From Macrostomum hystrix (taxonomy: Eukaryota > Platyhelminthes > Macrostomidae), in the NCBI GenBank assembly GCA_950097015.1, contig CATNEN010000003.1, forward strand, positions 1,999,501 through 2,063,500: 64,000 bases of DNA, written 5' to 3'. How positions within the stretch are numbered: position 1 is the first letter of the stretch; each line of letters opens with the position of its first letter. Shown here piece after piece: positions 42,377 to 53,300 of this stretch. The notes under the pieces are model-generated. The model saw nothing but the letters and a program-made list of their open reading frames with translations. It ran no database searches and had not been told where the DNA came from. A program made the position numbers and the translations under genes.

Positions 42377-43017
42377 GGGTAATGTATCATCAACCAAACA
42401 GTGTATCTTCAAAACCGAACAGGAATTTTGACTTCTTCCTTGGTCTCATGCAAGACAGAAACAAGCTATTGTGTTTCACAGAACAACTAATTTGAAAGTT
42501 GAAGAAATTATCTACAAGCTGAGGTATGATGTGCAATTAAGCATTAAGAGGAAAGAAAGATATTGATGTTTCAGTAGAAATTTTTATTGCAAAAGCATAC
42601 TTTTAACAACATTTTTTCAGTATGTACTTTAGATGAAGATTGTATGTGGTTGCTTGCCAATTAAATGACCATAAATGTTGTTATTTATAGAGCATGAAAA
42701 ATGCTTTCAAATCACATAATTCTTGATAGTTCACTCCTTAATATAAGATTAAACCACTCACTCAAATTTTAAAACCGAACATCAAATTCTCTGTTTGGTT
42801 TGAAGATACATGAAAATCATTGTTCGGTTTTAGATAAAAATTAGGAATAACTTTTTTCTATTCGATAAAATAGCAAAAGCAGATACTTTTTAGAAAGATG
42901 TAACTGTTTTCTATAACTTGGCTTTTGATTTATCATCATATCTTAAATAGAAAATATGTAGCTTAGGTTTGAAGTTAAAAAAATACACATTCTTGTTTGG
43001 TTGATGATACATTACCC
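42377..43017. mobile_element. TA-flanked MITE 2, 641 bp
   Basis: Terminal inverted repeats are perfect over 24 bp, starting GGGTAATGTATCATCAACCA. TA lies at both borders (42375-42376, shared with MITE 1, and 43018-43019). Internal aaaaccgaac and gttcggttt motifs recur in both orientations. No transposase. Confidence 0.8.
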
Positions 43018-43147
43018 TACTTTTATAATTTAAAGCGCTTTACTGACTGACAATGCAAAATTGTATGGGGACCGAAAAGCAAGACCGGGCACCAAAATGC
43101 TTGGCACCGAAAAGCACAGGCACCGAAATGCGCGGAAACCGAATATT

Positions 43148-44100
43148 GCCATCATTGGACTATATACAAGCAAATAAATGGTTACCAAATAATACAGTTT
43201 TTATTCTGTAAATTTTTATAAGCAATAAAAAAAATTCATCAACCACAGGGCCTATAGGCCTAACACTATTCATGCTACTTACTGTAAGACTGACTAACCA
43301 CATTAATTACTTCATTAAGTTCATTAGGCTATATCCTTTAAAGGAATTTAAGATTGAGATGGCTACTGGCTGCTCTGTCAGCTGTAATTATTGTCAGTTC
43401 AAAAGCAAAAAGCACAGCAAAAAGGCTAGATTATATTCAACTGGCAACCTCATGAGACAATGAGTCTGAGAAAAAAAGATAGCCATAACATAACATAGGC
43501 CTAGGCTTACATCGCCAATGCCAATGGCAATTGGGTTAGGCCCCCTATGAAAATTGTAATTCTTCCCATCATCGTTTTTACTAGAATGTAATACAATTTC
43601 CTTCTATAAACGTAGTATTAACAATCAGATTTGCTAAAATATGCTTAGGGCCTATCGAGAGAGGGAGAAGGCCTTTGGCCTTTGGCCTATAGGTTATAGG
43701 CTTATACTTATAGCCAGTGTGTATCAGCTTGTCAATAGATATATAATAATCAATATATAAGACAATAGCTAAAAGGCCTAGCTGGCATTTAGCAAGTGTA
43801 AAACATAGTTACTTACATTATTAATTTAAAAATAATAGTTCATGCCCTACGCTAACTAACGGCATAGGCCCTACTCCAAATGTTACAAATGTTACATCAT
43901 TGTGTATAAATTTTCACGAGTGACTTTTTCAAAGAATTTGAATTTGTCTTGTTTATAACTAGAGTAAACTTGCAAATTTTAATAGGCAAAATTCAATTTG
44001 ATACGCGACATGTGGCAGATATATGAATGAAAATATTTATAGTTTTTTCTTTTAATAGAGTTATTTTAAAATCTTAACGCGCAAAGAAAATTTACTAGCA
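43148..44100. other. AT-rich spacer
   Basis: Unique AT-rich DNA. A 63-codon ORF at 43272-43463 has no recognisable feature. Loose ggccta motifs occur around 43495-43880. Confidence 0.35.
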
Positions 44101-45040
44101 ATTGTGATGAACCCTCGACGATGGTGCCTAGTGGAGACGTTGACGCAGACGGACTCGCTCACTTGACGCAGACGTAAACCCGGCGCAGACCGGCCTGCTG
44201 CGCGCCGTCTTGATGACTAACGTGGCACTCTATTGCCGCGCCGGCCTGACCCATCCAAGTGGGTGAACTGATGCGGCCATCGGTAACTCCAAATGGCAGG
44301 CCCCATCATCCGCGCGGAGTCCTGCTGCCCACAGCTGGTGCAGAAGGTGCTCTTGCTCAAGCTCGAACCAAACTCAGTGTTTTGTCGATTGCCTGCTGGC
44401 TGACGCTGCATGGCGCCAAGGACTACTAAATACCTTAATATAGTAACCCCTTGCTGGCGCTCCGCGCAATCTGCCGGCGGTTCGGTATTTGTTCGCGCCC
44501 GCGCCCTAAAGCGCGACGCTGCCTTTTTCTATTAGGACAGTATTTTTATTGCTGTTGTTGTTGTTGTTGTTGTGGTCGAATTATAACGTTATACTTAGGT
44601 TTAGAGCACGATCAAAGACCACTACAAAGGACTACTAGGAGTAGGGTCGATCCTTAATTGGACCATTGTAGTCTAACGATAGTAAAAAAACAAAATTTAA
44701 TCCGTCCGACGAAGGGGTTGATCCTCCGAGCAAAAGCAGCTAGCAAGTGCTCTGAAGCTGCGCATATCGATAGATTGATACGTAAAGAAAAGATCGATTG
44801 TATTTTGAAACAAAAAAGCTATATAATAACAAAAAGCATATTGCAGGCGACGGGCCTAGGTATCGCATAGTAAATCTTTGGTGACAGTAGACCCGCAGCC
44901 AGCGAGTAGGCAATTGGCTGACTAATTGGCCTAGCTACTAATTGGCTGACTCAAGCACACACGCACAACCGATACCGAACGCATGCACAAATTCTCATCG
45001 TCATGCAGGCAGGGTAAATCTCACTGTGTCTAGCAGGTTG
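44101..45040. other. GC-richer block of unknown origin
   Basis: At 44105 the composition changes abruptly to about half GC and stays so to about 44520, with acgcagac repeated three times near 44150. A (TTG)n run lies at 44552-44574. This could be a decayed transposable-element copy, but I find no paired termini and no domain in six frames. Confidence 0.35.
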
Positions 45041-45044
45041 GCGC

Positions 45045-45200
45045 TGAAGTGCGAGACAAGCACTTCAGCTTTCAGCTTGCGAGACAAACTCTTTTGTGCG
45101 GCTGCGCCTTCAGCTTGCGAGACAAACTCTTTTGTGCGGCTGCGCCCCAAATGAATATGTACGCGGAATCGAGCTCTGGGACCTAGGTGCTAGAGGCAAG
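45045..45200 (-). mobile_element. SINE family 2, head fragment with internal tandem duplication
   Basis: On the minus strand it carries the family 2 head (cctctagcacctaggtccca, gagctcgattccgcg) followed by ggcgcagccgca. The segment cttcagcttgcgagacaaac plus tcttttgtgcggctgcgcc then occurs twice in tandem. The 3' part is missing. Confidence 0.55.
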
Positions 45201-45543
45201 TTGAACCAGTCGGTGCACTTGTCGGCAGAGATGCAGCCAACGGTTCTGTCTACATGCGCGGATAGGCCTCCATCGAAAGATTCCCGCGCTGCTCAGTTGT
45301 CGGAGCGATGAATATCTGCTGGTCAGCTGCGATCGAGTTCTCTCTTGAGAGCGCGGCCTTCCAACAGGAGATTAAATTCTCTACATGTGTCAAAAACGTA
45401 GAGAAAAACGCGTGGCTGGCAGAACCTGGCTGCCATGCAGGTGCAAGTGAGCGGCGCTGAGGTTGGTGTCTCACCCAGCCCAAATTATTTAGAATTTATG
45501 CCCAATCAGGGCGAGATTCAGAACATAGTTTTCACTGCCATAT

Positions 45544-45864
45544 TTAGGCCTTGGTCTCAGTTATTTCATGGTATCGCAAGCTGCACGAACGCTTAAAATC
45601 ATGACAGTGCAAATTTTGCTCGCGCCTCTGCATGGAGGCCATTTGTAATAGACAGTGATCACAGCCATAACACAGCTTAGCAAAAAAAGACATGGACACG
45701 GATTCGAAAGACATGGATTCGCAACATGCATCGCTGCAGTTGGCGTATCCGCCGGCACTGCGAAGGTAGCGTTTTAAGATGCCGTGCTCCTCTGGGGTAT
45801 CGCCAGCCTGATTCAGCGCCACGCGCCTCTTGCGCCCCGCTAAAGTCCAAAAATCTGTACACAC
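45544..45864 (-). CDS. Unrecognised Cys-rich ORF (about 106 codons)
   Basis: The ORF holds ten cysteines in its second half (NCSDACCES, KLCYGCDHC, LHCHDFKRSC). No signal peptide is visible at the supposed start and no intron borders are evident. It lies in the upstream region of plastin, next to SINE and other repeat debris. It could be a decayed gene, a single exon, or chance. I do not assign a function. Confidence 0.2.
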   Translation of the reverse strand: MCTDFWTLAGRKRRVALNQAGDTPEEHGILKRYLRSAGGYANCSDACCESMSFESVSMSFFAKLCYGCDHCLLQMASMQRREQNLHCHDFKRSCSLRYHEITETKA

Positions 45865-46019
45865 CGCACGTACGGCTTATCACTTTGTGGCCAGCTGCGG
45901 TGATAGACTGGATGGCGCCATCAACTATATATATATAGCCTGTGGCCGCTCGCCTGAAGACGCGCGAACGTACGTATCCTCGGCGTCGTGCGTGGGCAGT
46001 CCGCTTAATTATTCCGGAT

Positions 46020-46241
46020 CTAGCCCGCTAGCTGGCCCGCTGTCCCGCCTGCCTGATGGTTGAGTCGCTCTGCCAGACTGGGATCCCTGACCAATCGCTC
46101 CATCGGTCGCATCAGCGGAACCGTCTTCTCCGCAACGGCTCGCATTGCGGTGCTAATGTCGGCGTACTGCGGTTCGCGTTGATCTTGAGTTACTTGACTT
46201 ATATAGCTGCAGGAGGCATCTTCCGGATATACCGAGTTCAT
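46020..46241 (-). other. Unrecognised ORF with protein-like composition
   Basis: The ORF (74 codons) reads DISTAMRAVAEKTVPLMRPM and RLVRDPSLAERL, an amphipathic, non-repetitive composition unlike most chance frames here. It might be a scrap of a mobile-element protein. Nothing more can be supported. Confidence 0.2.
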
Positions 46242-46329
46242 TTACTTACCGAGTGGTTTAAGTGCATGCTTTATGTACGAGCTATTTTCATACGTCTTTC
46301 GCTGTCTTGGTGTTCTGGCAATTGATATA

Positions 46330-47363
46330 GTTAGGTGGCTAGGATTGAGCAACTAAACACCACACTCCCAGACACGAAGGCAGACAGAGACAGCAGTTGC
46401 GACATAGCAGAGAGCGAACGAGGGAAGGGCACCGTCTATGGCCCACATGCAATATATTTGCTGATAAATTGTTTCGAAGAAAATAATTAAAACGGCGAAG
46501 AAAGCAAAAAGCACAGAAAAGCAAGAAAAAGGAAGCCGGGAAAAGGCAAAAAAGAAAATTTCACACCACGCAGCGCGAAGAGACAAGGCTGGGCAGCACG
46601 CGGGCGCCGGCTGAAATACGACCCAGCACAAGGCGGAGGGGTGGGTGTCTGGGGTGGGTGTTTACAACCAATCAGCGAACACCGATTGGACACATAAATA
46701 GAATTTTTCCTCTTTTGGAATTTCGTCATACGTTCATTGACATGTTGTGTGCTTGGAGATCTTGGAGATCTCTCTGTCGAAATAGAATTAAACTTTGTTT
46801 CTTTTGAACTTCAAGTCAGAACGTGCGCGTCTCGATCTCAGGCTTTGTTTGGGCCATAGACTTCGGCCATGTACGGAATTAAATTTCCTTAGTGTGTTTC
46901 TTTTAAACCAGACTCTTTTTCAAAATAGAAGGTAAATTTTGTTATTATTATGTTAATTATAGACTGGTTAGTTTAGCCGAAATATAGCTCGCGGCTTTTA
47001 AATATTTAAACATAATTGACTGACTTAGCCGTTTTTTGTTCCTGTTATATAACAAATAGTTGCTTCTCTTTAGACAAAAAGTTATTTTTCTTTATTTTAA
47101 ATTAGTACTGTCTTTTTCATTGTAAAACTGTTTGGGTGTAACTCTCCTTTTTAACTTTTGAACGTGGGTTACTTTAAACTGTCGTTGAAAGCAAAAAGGC
47201 GTATAACTCATCTGTAAAAACTGTATTATCAGTTTATCAATAGCTATTGTCTTCGCAATATGCTTTAAATAGCTTTTTTATTTTTATTCGCTGTTCTTAT
47301 TAACTTCTTATAGACTTAAGACACTGCTCACTTCAGAGATTTAACTAGTTTAGCTTCTCCAGC
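46330..47363 (+). promoter_or_regulatory. Upstream region and probable 5' UTR intron of plastin
   Basis: A possible donor (gaag|gtaaatt, about 46931) and a clear acceptor (tagcttctccag, ending 47362) precede the ATG at 47364 by one base. Thus a 5' UTR intron of about 430 bp, or a trans-splice acceptor, is likely. No TATA box can be placed with confidence. Confidence 0.4.
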
Positions 47364-50300
47364 ATGGCGAACAGTGTCAATGATCTGCTTCCTGAGCAAT
47401 TGGATGAGCTTGTTGCTACATTTACAACTGTAAGTTTTTGTTGCTTTTATTCATACCTACTAGGGCTCGGTCGTTCGTGAATTTTTGGTCGTGCGTGTTT
47501 TGTGATCGTGATTTTCTTCTTTCAATGGTTGACTAAATTAATTAATATCAAGATATAGGACTCATATTACATATATAATATAAAGTCATAATTAAATGTC
47601 ATTTATATATGACAGAATCAGTAAATCATACAATATAATATAATATCCAAAAATAAATGATTACAAATATAATTATATTATTTTTACTGTTATTGCTTAA
47701 ATGTCAAAGAAAAAATAAACTATTAATTTTATTACACCTATACATGTTACCTATCACCTACTGAATGAATGAGTCATAAGTAAATATGACTTTTCTTCTC
47801 TCGGTTCTGCTACACAACATATTTTTGTACTTGTGCCAAACTATAACTAAATAGCCAACAATTGTGCTTTAATTTGCATTTCGCAATTCTTCTCTCGATT
47901 CTGCTACACAACATCTTTTTGTGCTCGCGCCAAATGTCTTCATCCAAACAAAAAAGAAATCAACAATTGTGCATTGCTGCCATTTGTAAGTCGTGAGGCA
48001 AGTTGAACACTTCTGTCTTCCAAGATAGACAACCACGAAAGCAGATGGCCGCTTTGATTTCTTTATCTTTGTTTGGATTCTTTGTCCAGTGTTAATAAGT
48101 TGATCTCTTTGAGCCATCTAAAATTGAAAGGATTTGTACTGTAGATGTGCTATTTTATCAATAAAACAAAATTCTAGATTATAGTACTCGCATTTGGATT
48201 CCCGAAATTTCCATTAAAAAAGTATTGATGGGTCATGAAAAATGACAAAAAGTAGTAAAAAATCACGATGCAATTTTCAGGAGTAGGCCTAAGAAAAATC
48301 ACGACCATGATTCCATTGGTCATGAAATCACGAATTCCCTAATACCTACATGCAAAATAAAACATAGACCAAGTTCAAAGAGCCCATCTGTCTAATAGGT
48401 CCAGTCACAACTTGGCCTATCTACAAACTAGGCTCTGCTGTCTTGTCTCATTACTGCAGTTACTGGCCCTAGGTGTAGGGGCCCAGTAGTTTTGCAGTAG
48501 CCTTATGCTGATGAGCCAGCAAATTGTCGCCATGCTATTCTCATGCTATCCATATATCATGTATGGTAACATCAATGTCACACAGCTGGGCTGTAGGTAG
48601 GTCTTGATCTTAGATCATACTCATAGATGATATTATTAGTGCTCTTAACCTGCCATCCATTAAATAAAACAGGTAGGCTGAAAATTTCATCAAACAAGTA
48701 ATAATTTAACTCTACATGTTTGGAGATTGTAAAATATTTTAAAACTTAAAATATAATCCTATATATCCTATGGCTATAAAATCTTAATATTTCTCACAAT
48801 ATGAACTCCATAATTTTTTAAGTAATTTTATCATAGGGCCTGCAGTTTCTATTTTTGACATGGCCCCTATATAAACTTGTTAGTAAGCTAGGAGTTACAA
48901 TAATTTACTTTTTTACCTAGCCTATCTACTTAGTACAAACAAAAGATTAGAAAATGACTCTTTCCTTCACAATGCTGCAAGGCATGTAGCTATTATGTTC
49001 TGAATTTAGATTTGGCCTTTTAGCTTTAATCCTGAACATTCTGCACAAAATATGTAGCCAATGTTGAAATTTTTAATTGGGCCTAGCTTTGCAGCTAGTC
49101 ATTGTATGCTTTAAAAGCCATAAACATGTGCTGTCACCTGTCACTCTGTCAGCATGTTAGACACTTTAGAGTAGTCATAGTTACTTTAGAATACATTAGA
49201 TAGTCTTCTTATATTCAAAAATGTTTTTACATGAAGATAACTAAATTCTATATCTAAGAAAGAGTTAATTCCATTAATTCCATTAGTGGTAAAAATCAGT
49301 TTAAAAATGGTAAAGAATATGATTCAAAAAGGCTGTAATTAAAATTCTAAGATTAGAAACACATTTGCTTATTCATCAAAATCACAAATAAAAAATTAGT
49401 GAAATGACAAATTGTCTAAAATAGTAAGTAACGCTTATCCCCATTAAATAACTCTAAAATTGTGCACTTTTGAACTGGAATATTTTTAGCATAAGGCACA
49501 CCATTTTCTTGTCCAGTGACAAAAATGTACATATCAGCTTCCAGCTGAATTAGGGGTCCATGTAACATTTAGCTAATGTGAGATGATTTCAATGTGATAT
49601 TTTTATAGAAACAAATTCAAGATTATGGATTTATGTTTAAAGTACATACTTTAGTATATTTATTCAATTTTATGATAATATTTTGTGGTGTTTTGAATTG
49701 CAATGACAAAGTTGATTCGTTTTATTGCAGTTCATTAGTATCTTCATTTTTAGCAGATTGACATTTTTATAGAATACTTCATTTTAGTTACAATATAATA
49801 TGATCTATCTATCTATCTAGCATAATTTAGGTAAAGTTACTTGGAAATGTTTGTAGGTTGTTTGATGCCACGAAAATCAATCAATCAATAGATTCAGAGC
49901 GCTAAGGTAGCAGAGGGATAGAAAAGACAGACGAAAAGAAGATTCGATCGATATGCATACACAAGAGCTCGGTTAGAATCGTCCATTAGAGAGGCTTTAA
50001 TATGCGTGCAAGTGAAAGCTTAACTACTAAAAATGGTCAGTCCTGCTTGCTCTCTCCACGAAATCTATTAATATATATATAGCTGCTGTAGAACTAAAAA
50101 CTAACTAATGTGCGTCAGTACATGGATACAAAGCCATTTACTAGTCAGTTGAAATCGAAATGTGCATTGTTGCTAATCTGTAAAGAAAAAAATTCTTAGA
50201 GGGGTCAGGACTCGCAATTTAGAAATTTGTTTGCAAGTTTTTGATATGCGCAGAAGCACTCTAAATGAGAAGTGAAGCTTAGATTATATGGTAAAAGCTG

Positions 50301-53300
50301 GCTTATGATTTGTGTACTTTAATTGTTGTATAGCGTCGACAGGAATTCCAAAGTACAAGAAACATTTTATTTCATAATGTGTCCCGGCTAATTTAATTAA
50401 ATACTATCTTGAGAAATACTTTGGCAAAACTAAGCGATTGTGACTGCGGAATTGAGGGATTTTAAATCGAGGAATCGAAGGATTGGAAACTGAGGAATAG
50501 GAGGATTAGGAACTGAGGAATAGGAGGATTAGGAACTGAGGAATCGAAGGATTATGAACTGAGGAATCGAAGGATTAGGAACTGAGGAATTGGAGGATTA
50601 GGAACTGAGGAATTGGAGGATTAGGAACTGAGGAATCGAAGGATTGGGAACTGAGGAATCGAAGGATTGGGAACTGAGGAATCGAAGGATTATGAACTGA
50701 GGAATCGAAGGATTGGGAACTGAGGAATCGAAGGATTATGAACTGAGGAATCGAAGGATTGGGAACTGAGGAATCGAAGGATTAGGAACTGCGGAATTGG
50801 AGGATTAGGAACTGAGGAATTGGAGGATTAGGAACTGAGGAATCGAAGGATTGGGAACTGAGGAATCGAAGGATTATGAACTGAGGAATCGAAGGATTGG
50901 GAACTGAGGAATCGAAGGATTATGAACTGAGGAATCGAAGGATTGGGAACTGAGGAATCGAAGGATTATGAACTGAGGAATCGAAGGATTGGGAACTGAG
51001 GAATCGAAGGATTGGGAACTGAGACACAATAATTAAGCATATGCGAGTACTAATTAACATCAAACCTCGCTTCGTCATATTTCACTCAGTTGGACAGCAA
51101 CGGCAATGGCGTGATAGAATTTGAAGAGCTTCAAACCGCATTAGAGATTTGCGGCTTCAAGATGGCCCGCTATCAAGTACGAGATTTGGCCGAAAAGTAC
51201 GACGTTAAACAGCGCGACGGAATGATTGATTTCGAAGAATTTCGCGCCCTGTACAAAGAGTTGAGACAGTCGGACTTCGGCTCAAATCTGCACAGAATGG
51301 TGAAGTCTAGAAGTGATCTGATGACGCACGGCAGCAAGACTGGAGCTAATGATGTGAAGCACTCTGTTAGATTGGAAGAACAGGTGGCCTTCTCTGATTG
51401 GTTGAACAAAAATCTGTCAGCAGATCCCGATTGTCAAAGATATCTGCCGTTTGAATCAGACGGATCTGATCTGTATAAGAAATGCGACGATGGGATCATT
51501 CTCTGGTGAGTCTTGTCTATCATATGTGCAATCTCTATTCTCTGTGGGTTGAAAATTATCTCTTGTAGATTGCAAAGCCTTGTAAATTTCAAAATAATAC
51601 TAAGCCTACTACAAATCTTATTCAGCATTCAGCCTATCAGATCTGCAAGGGTGTGTTTGTTTCCTAGCTGAAATACAGAAAACTAGGCACCTTTAAGTTT
51701 TGGTGTTGCTAGAAGTCGGTATCAAATTTCTCGTGCTCAGTAGAGATTAAATATCTACGTTGGTTTTTTTTTGCATTTTAGCAGTCAAGTTTGTTGGTAG
51801 AAAGTTGCAGAAAATTGGCTTGGATTTGATTCTAGTTACGAATAGATAGGAACATACAAATAGTTATTTTGGCACGTCTGAATTTGCACTTGCGCCTTAA
51901 TGACAAGCTTACAGTAAAAAAATGGTGCAATATTGCTTGCGGACTTATTAGTTTCCCAACAAACATTCTTTTATATATTTTGAATGAATTTAACTCTGTA
52001 ACAAAGACAGCATATTAAAGTTTGTAAGGAGCAGAATGAAGTCAGGTATGAAGAGAGCGGTTAAATGTATAAAAGGAGCGGATTGATGAATGAAGGGAGC
52101 GGATTGATGAGTGAAGAGAGCGGATTGATGAATGAAGGGGGCGGATCAATGAATAAAAGGAGTGGATTGATAAATGAAGGGAGCGGATTGATGAATTAAG
52201 GGAGCGGATTGATGAACGAAGGGAGCGGATTGATGAATGAAGGGAGCGGATTGATGAACGAAGGGAGCGGATCGATGAATGAAGGGAGCGGATTGATGAA
52301 TTAAGGGAGCGGATTGATGAACGAAGGGAGCGGATTGATGAATGAAGGGAGCGGATTGATGAATTAAGGGAGCGGATTGATGAATGAAGGGAGCGAATTG
52401 ATGAATGAAGGGAGCGGATTGATGAATGAAGGGAGCGGATTGATAAATGAAGGGAGCGGATTGATGAATTAAGGGAGCGGATTGATGAATGAAGGGAGCG
52501 AATTGATGAATGAAGGGAGCGAATTGATGAATGAACGGAGCGGATTGATGAATGAAGGGAGCGGATTGATGAATGAAGGGAGCGGATTGATGAATGAAGG
52601 GAGCGGATTGATGAATGAAGGGAGCGGATTGATGAATTAAGGGAGCGGATTGATAAATGAATGGAGCGGATTGATGAATGAAGAGAGCGGATTGATGAAG
52701 GAAGGGAGCCGATCAATGAATAAAAGGAGTGGATTGAAAAATCAAAGCATCAAAATGTAAAAAAACATTTTACAAAGAAATTGGTTAAGCTATGCTACTG
52801 ATGCAGGTGAAATTTTCGTGAGAAATTTTAGTCTTTAAGCTTTTCTTTGAAATAAAAAAAATACATTTTCTTTCAATTTTTATTGCCTTGACTTCCACAC
52901 TAAGCTAGCTTGATTGCATTGTAACTTTCCATGGGAATCGGCCTTTTAAACTCAGCAGTTTGTATGTGTTTGTGTGAACCAAATCTCTTTAGAATTGCAC
53001 ACTGTCCGTGTGACAGAATGAGATATAAATTTCTCCCTCTAGCTTTCTGTCTGTCTGTACGTCGACCTTCTCAAATTTCACGGCGGAGAGTTGATTGTCT
53101 ATAAATGGTTCCAGTGCTTTGTAGGGGTGAGGATTGGAACGTATGCGATTATACCCAGTTCTATTTCGTCTCGTGTACATAATCTGCGCTCCTGATTGAA
53201 TCCATTCGTCGGTCGAGTTGTGGCTTGTCAATATCTCTTCTCTCCATTAAATTTTGCTTTCTCTTTCTCTAGGAGGCAAGTGTTACCCCCAGCACTGTCC

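Larger units (their letters stand above)
41846..43147. mobile_element. Inverted-repeat element with about 120-bp arms, split by two nested MITEs
   Basis: The left arm (41852-41984) and right arm (about 43028-43141) are inverted copies sharing gcatttcggtgcctgtgctt, ttggtgcc and caattttgcattgtcagtca, and ending gtaaagcgctttaa. The left arm has a short extra duplication (ggttccctgtgaatgcatt). AATATT flanks both outer ends. Without the two insertions the element would be about 270 bp, mostly palindrome. Confidence 0.7.

Noticed and set aside
44101-44520. Solo LTR or transposon because of the abrupt base-composition change
   Set aside because: No paired ends, target duplication or second copy could be found in the window; recorded only as a GC-rich block.
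47869-48117. 82-codon minus-strand ORF as a gene in plastin intron 1
   Set aside because: It lies entirely inside the hAT-type element and shows no transposase motif.
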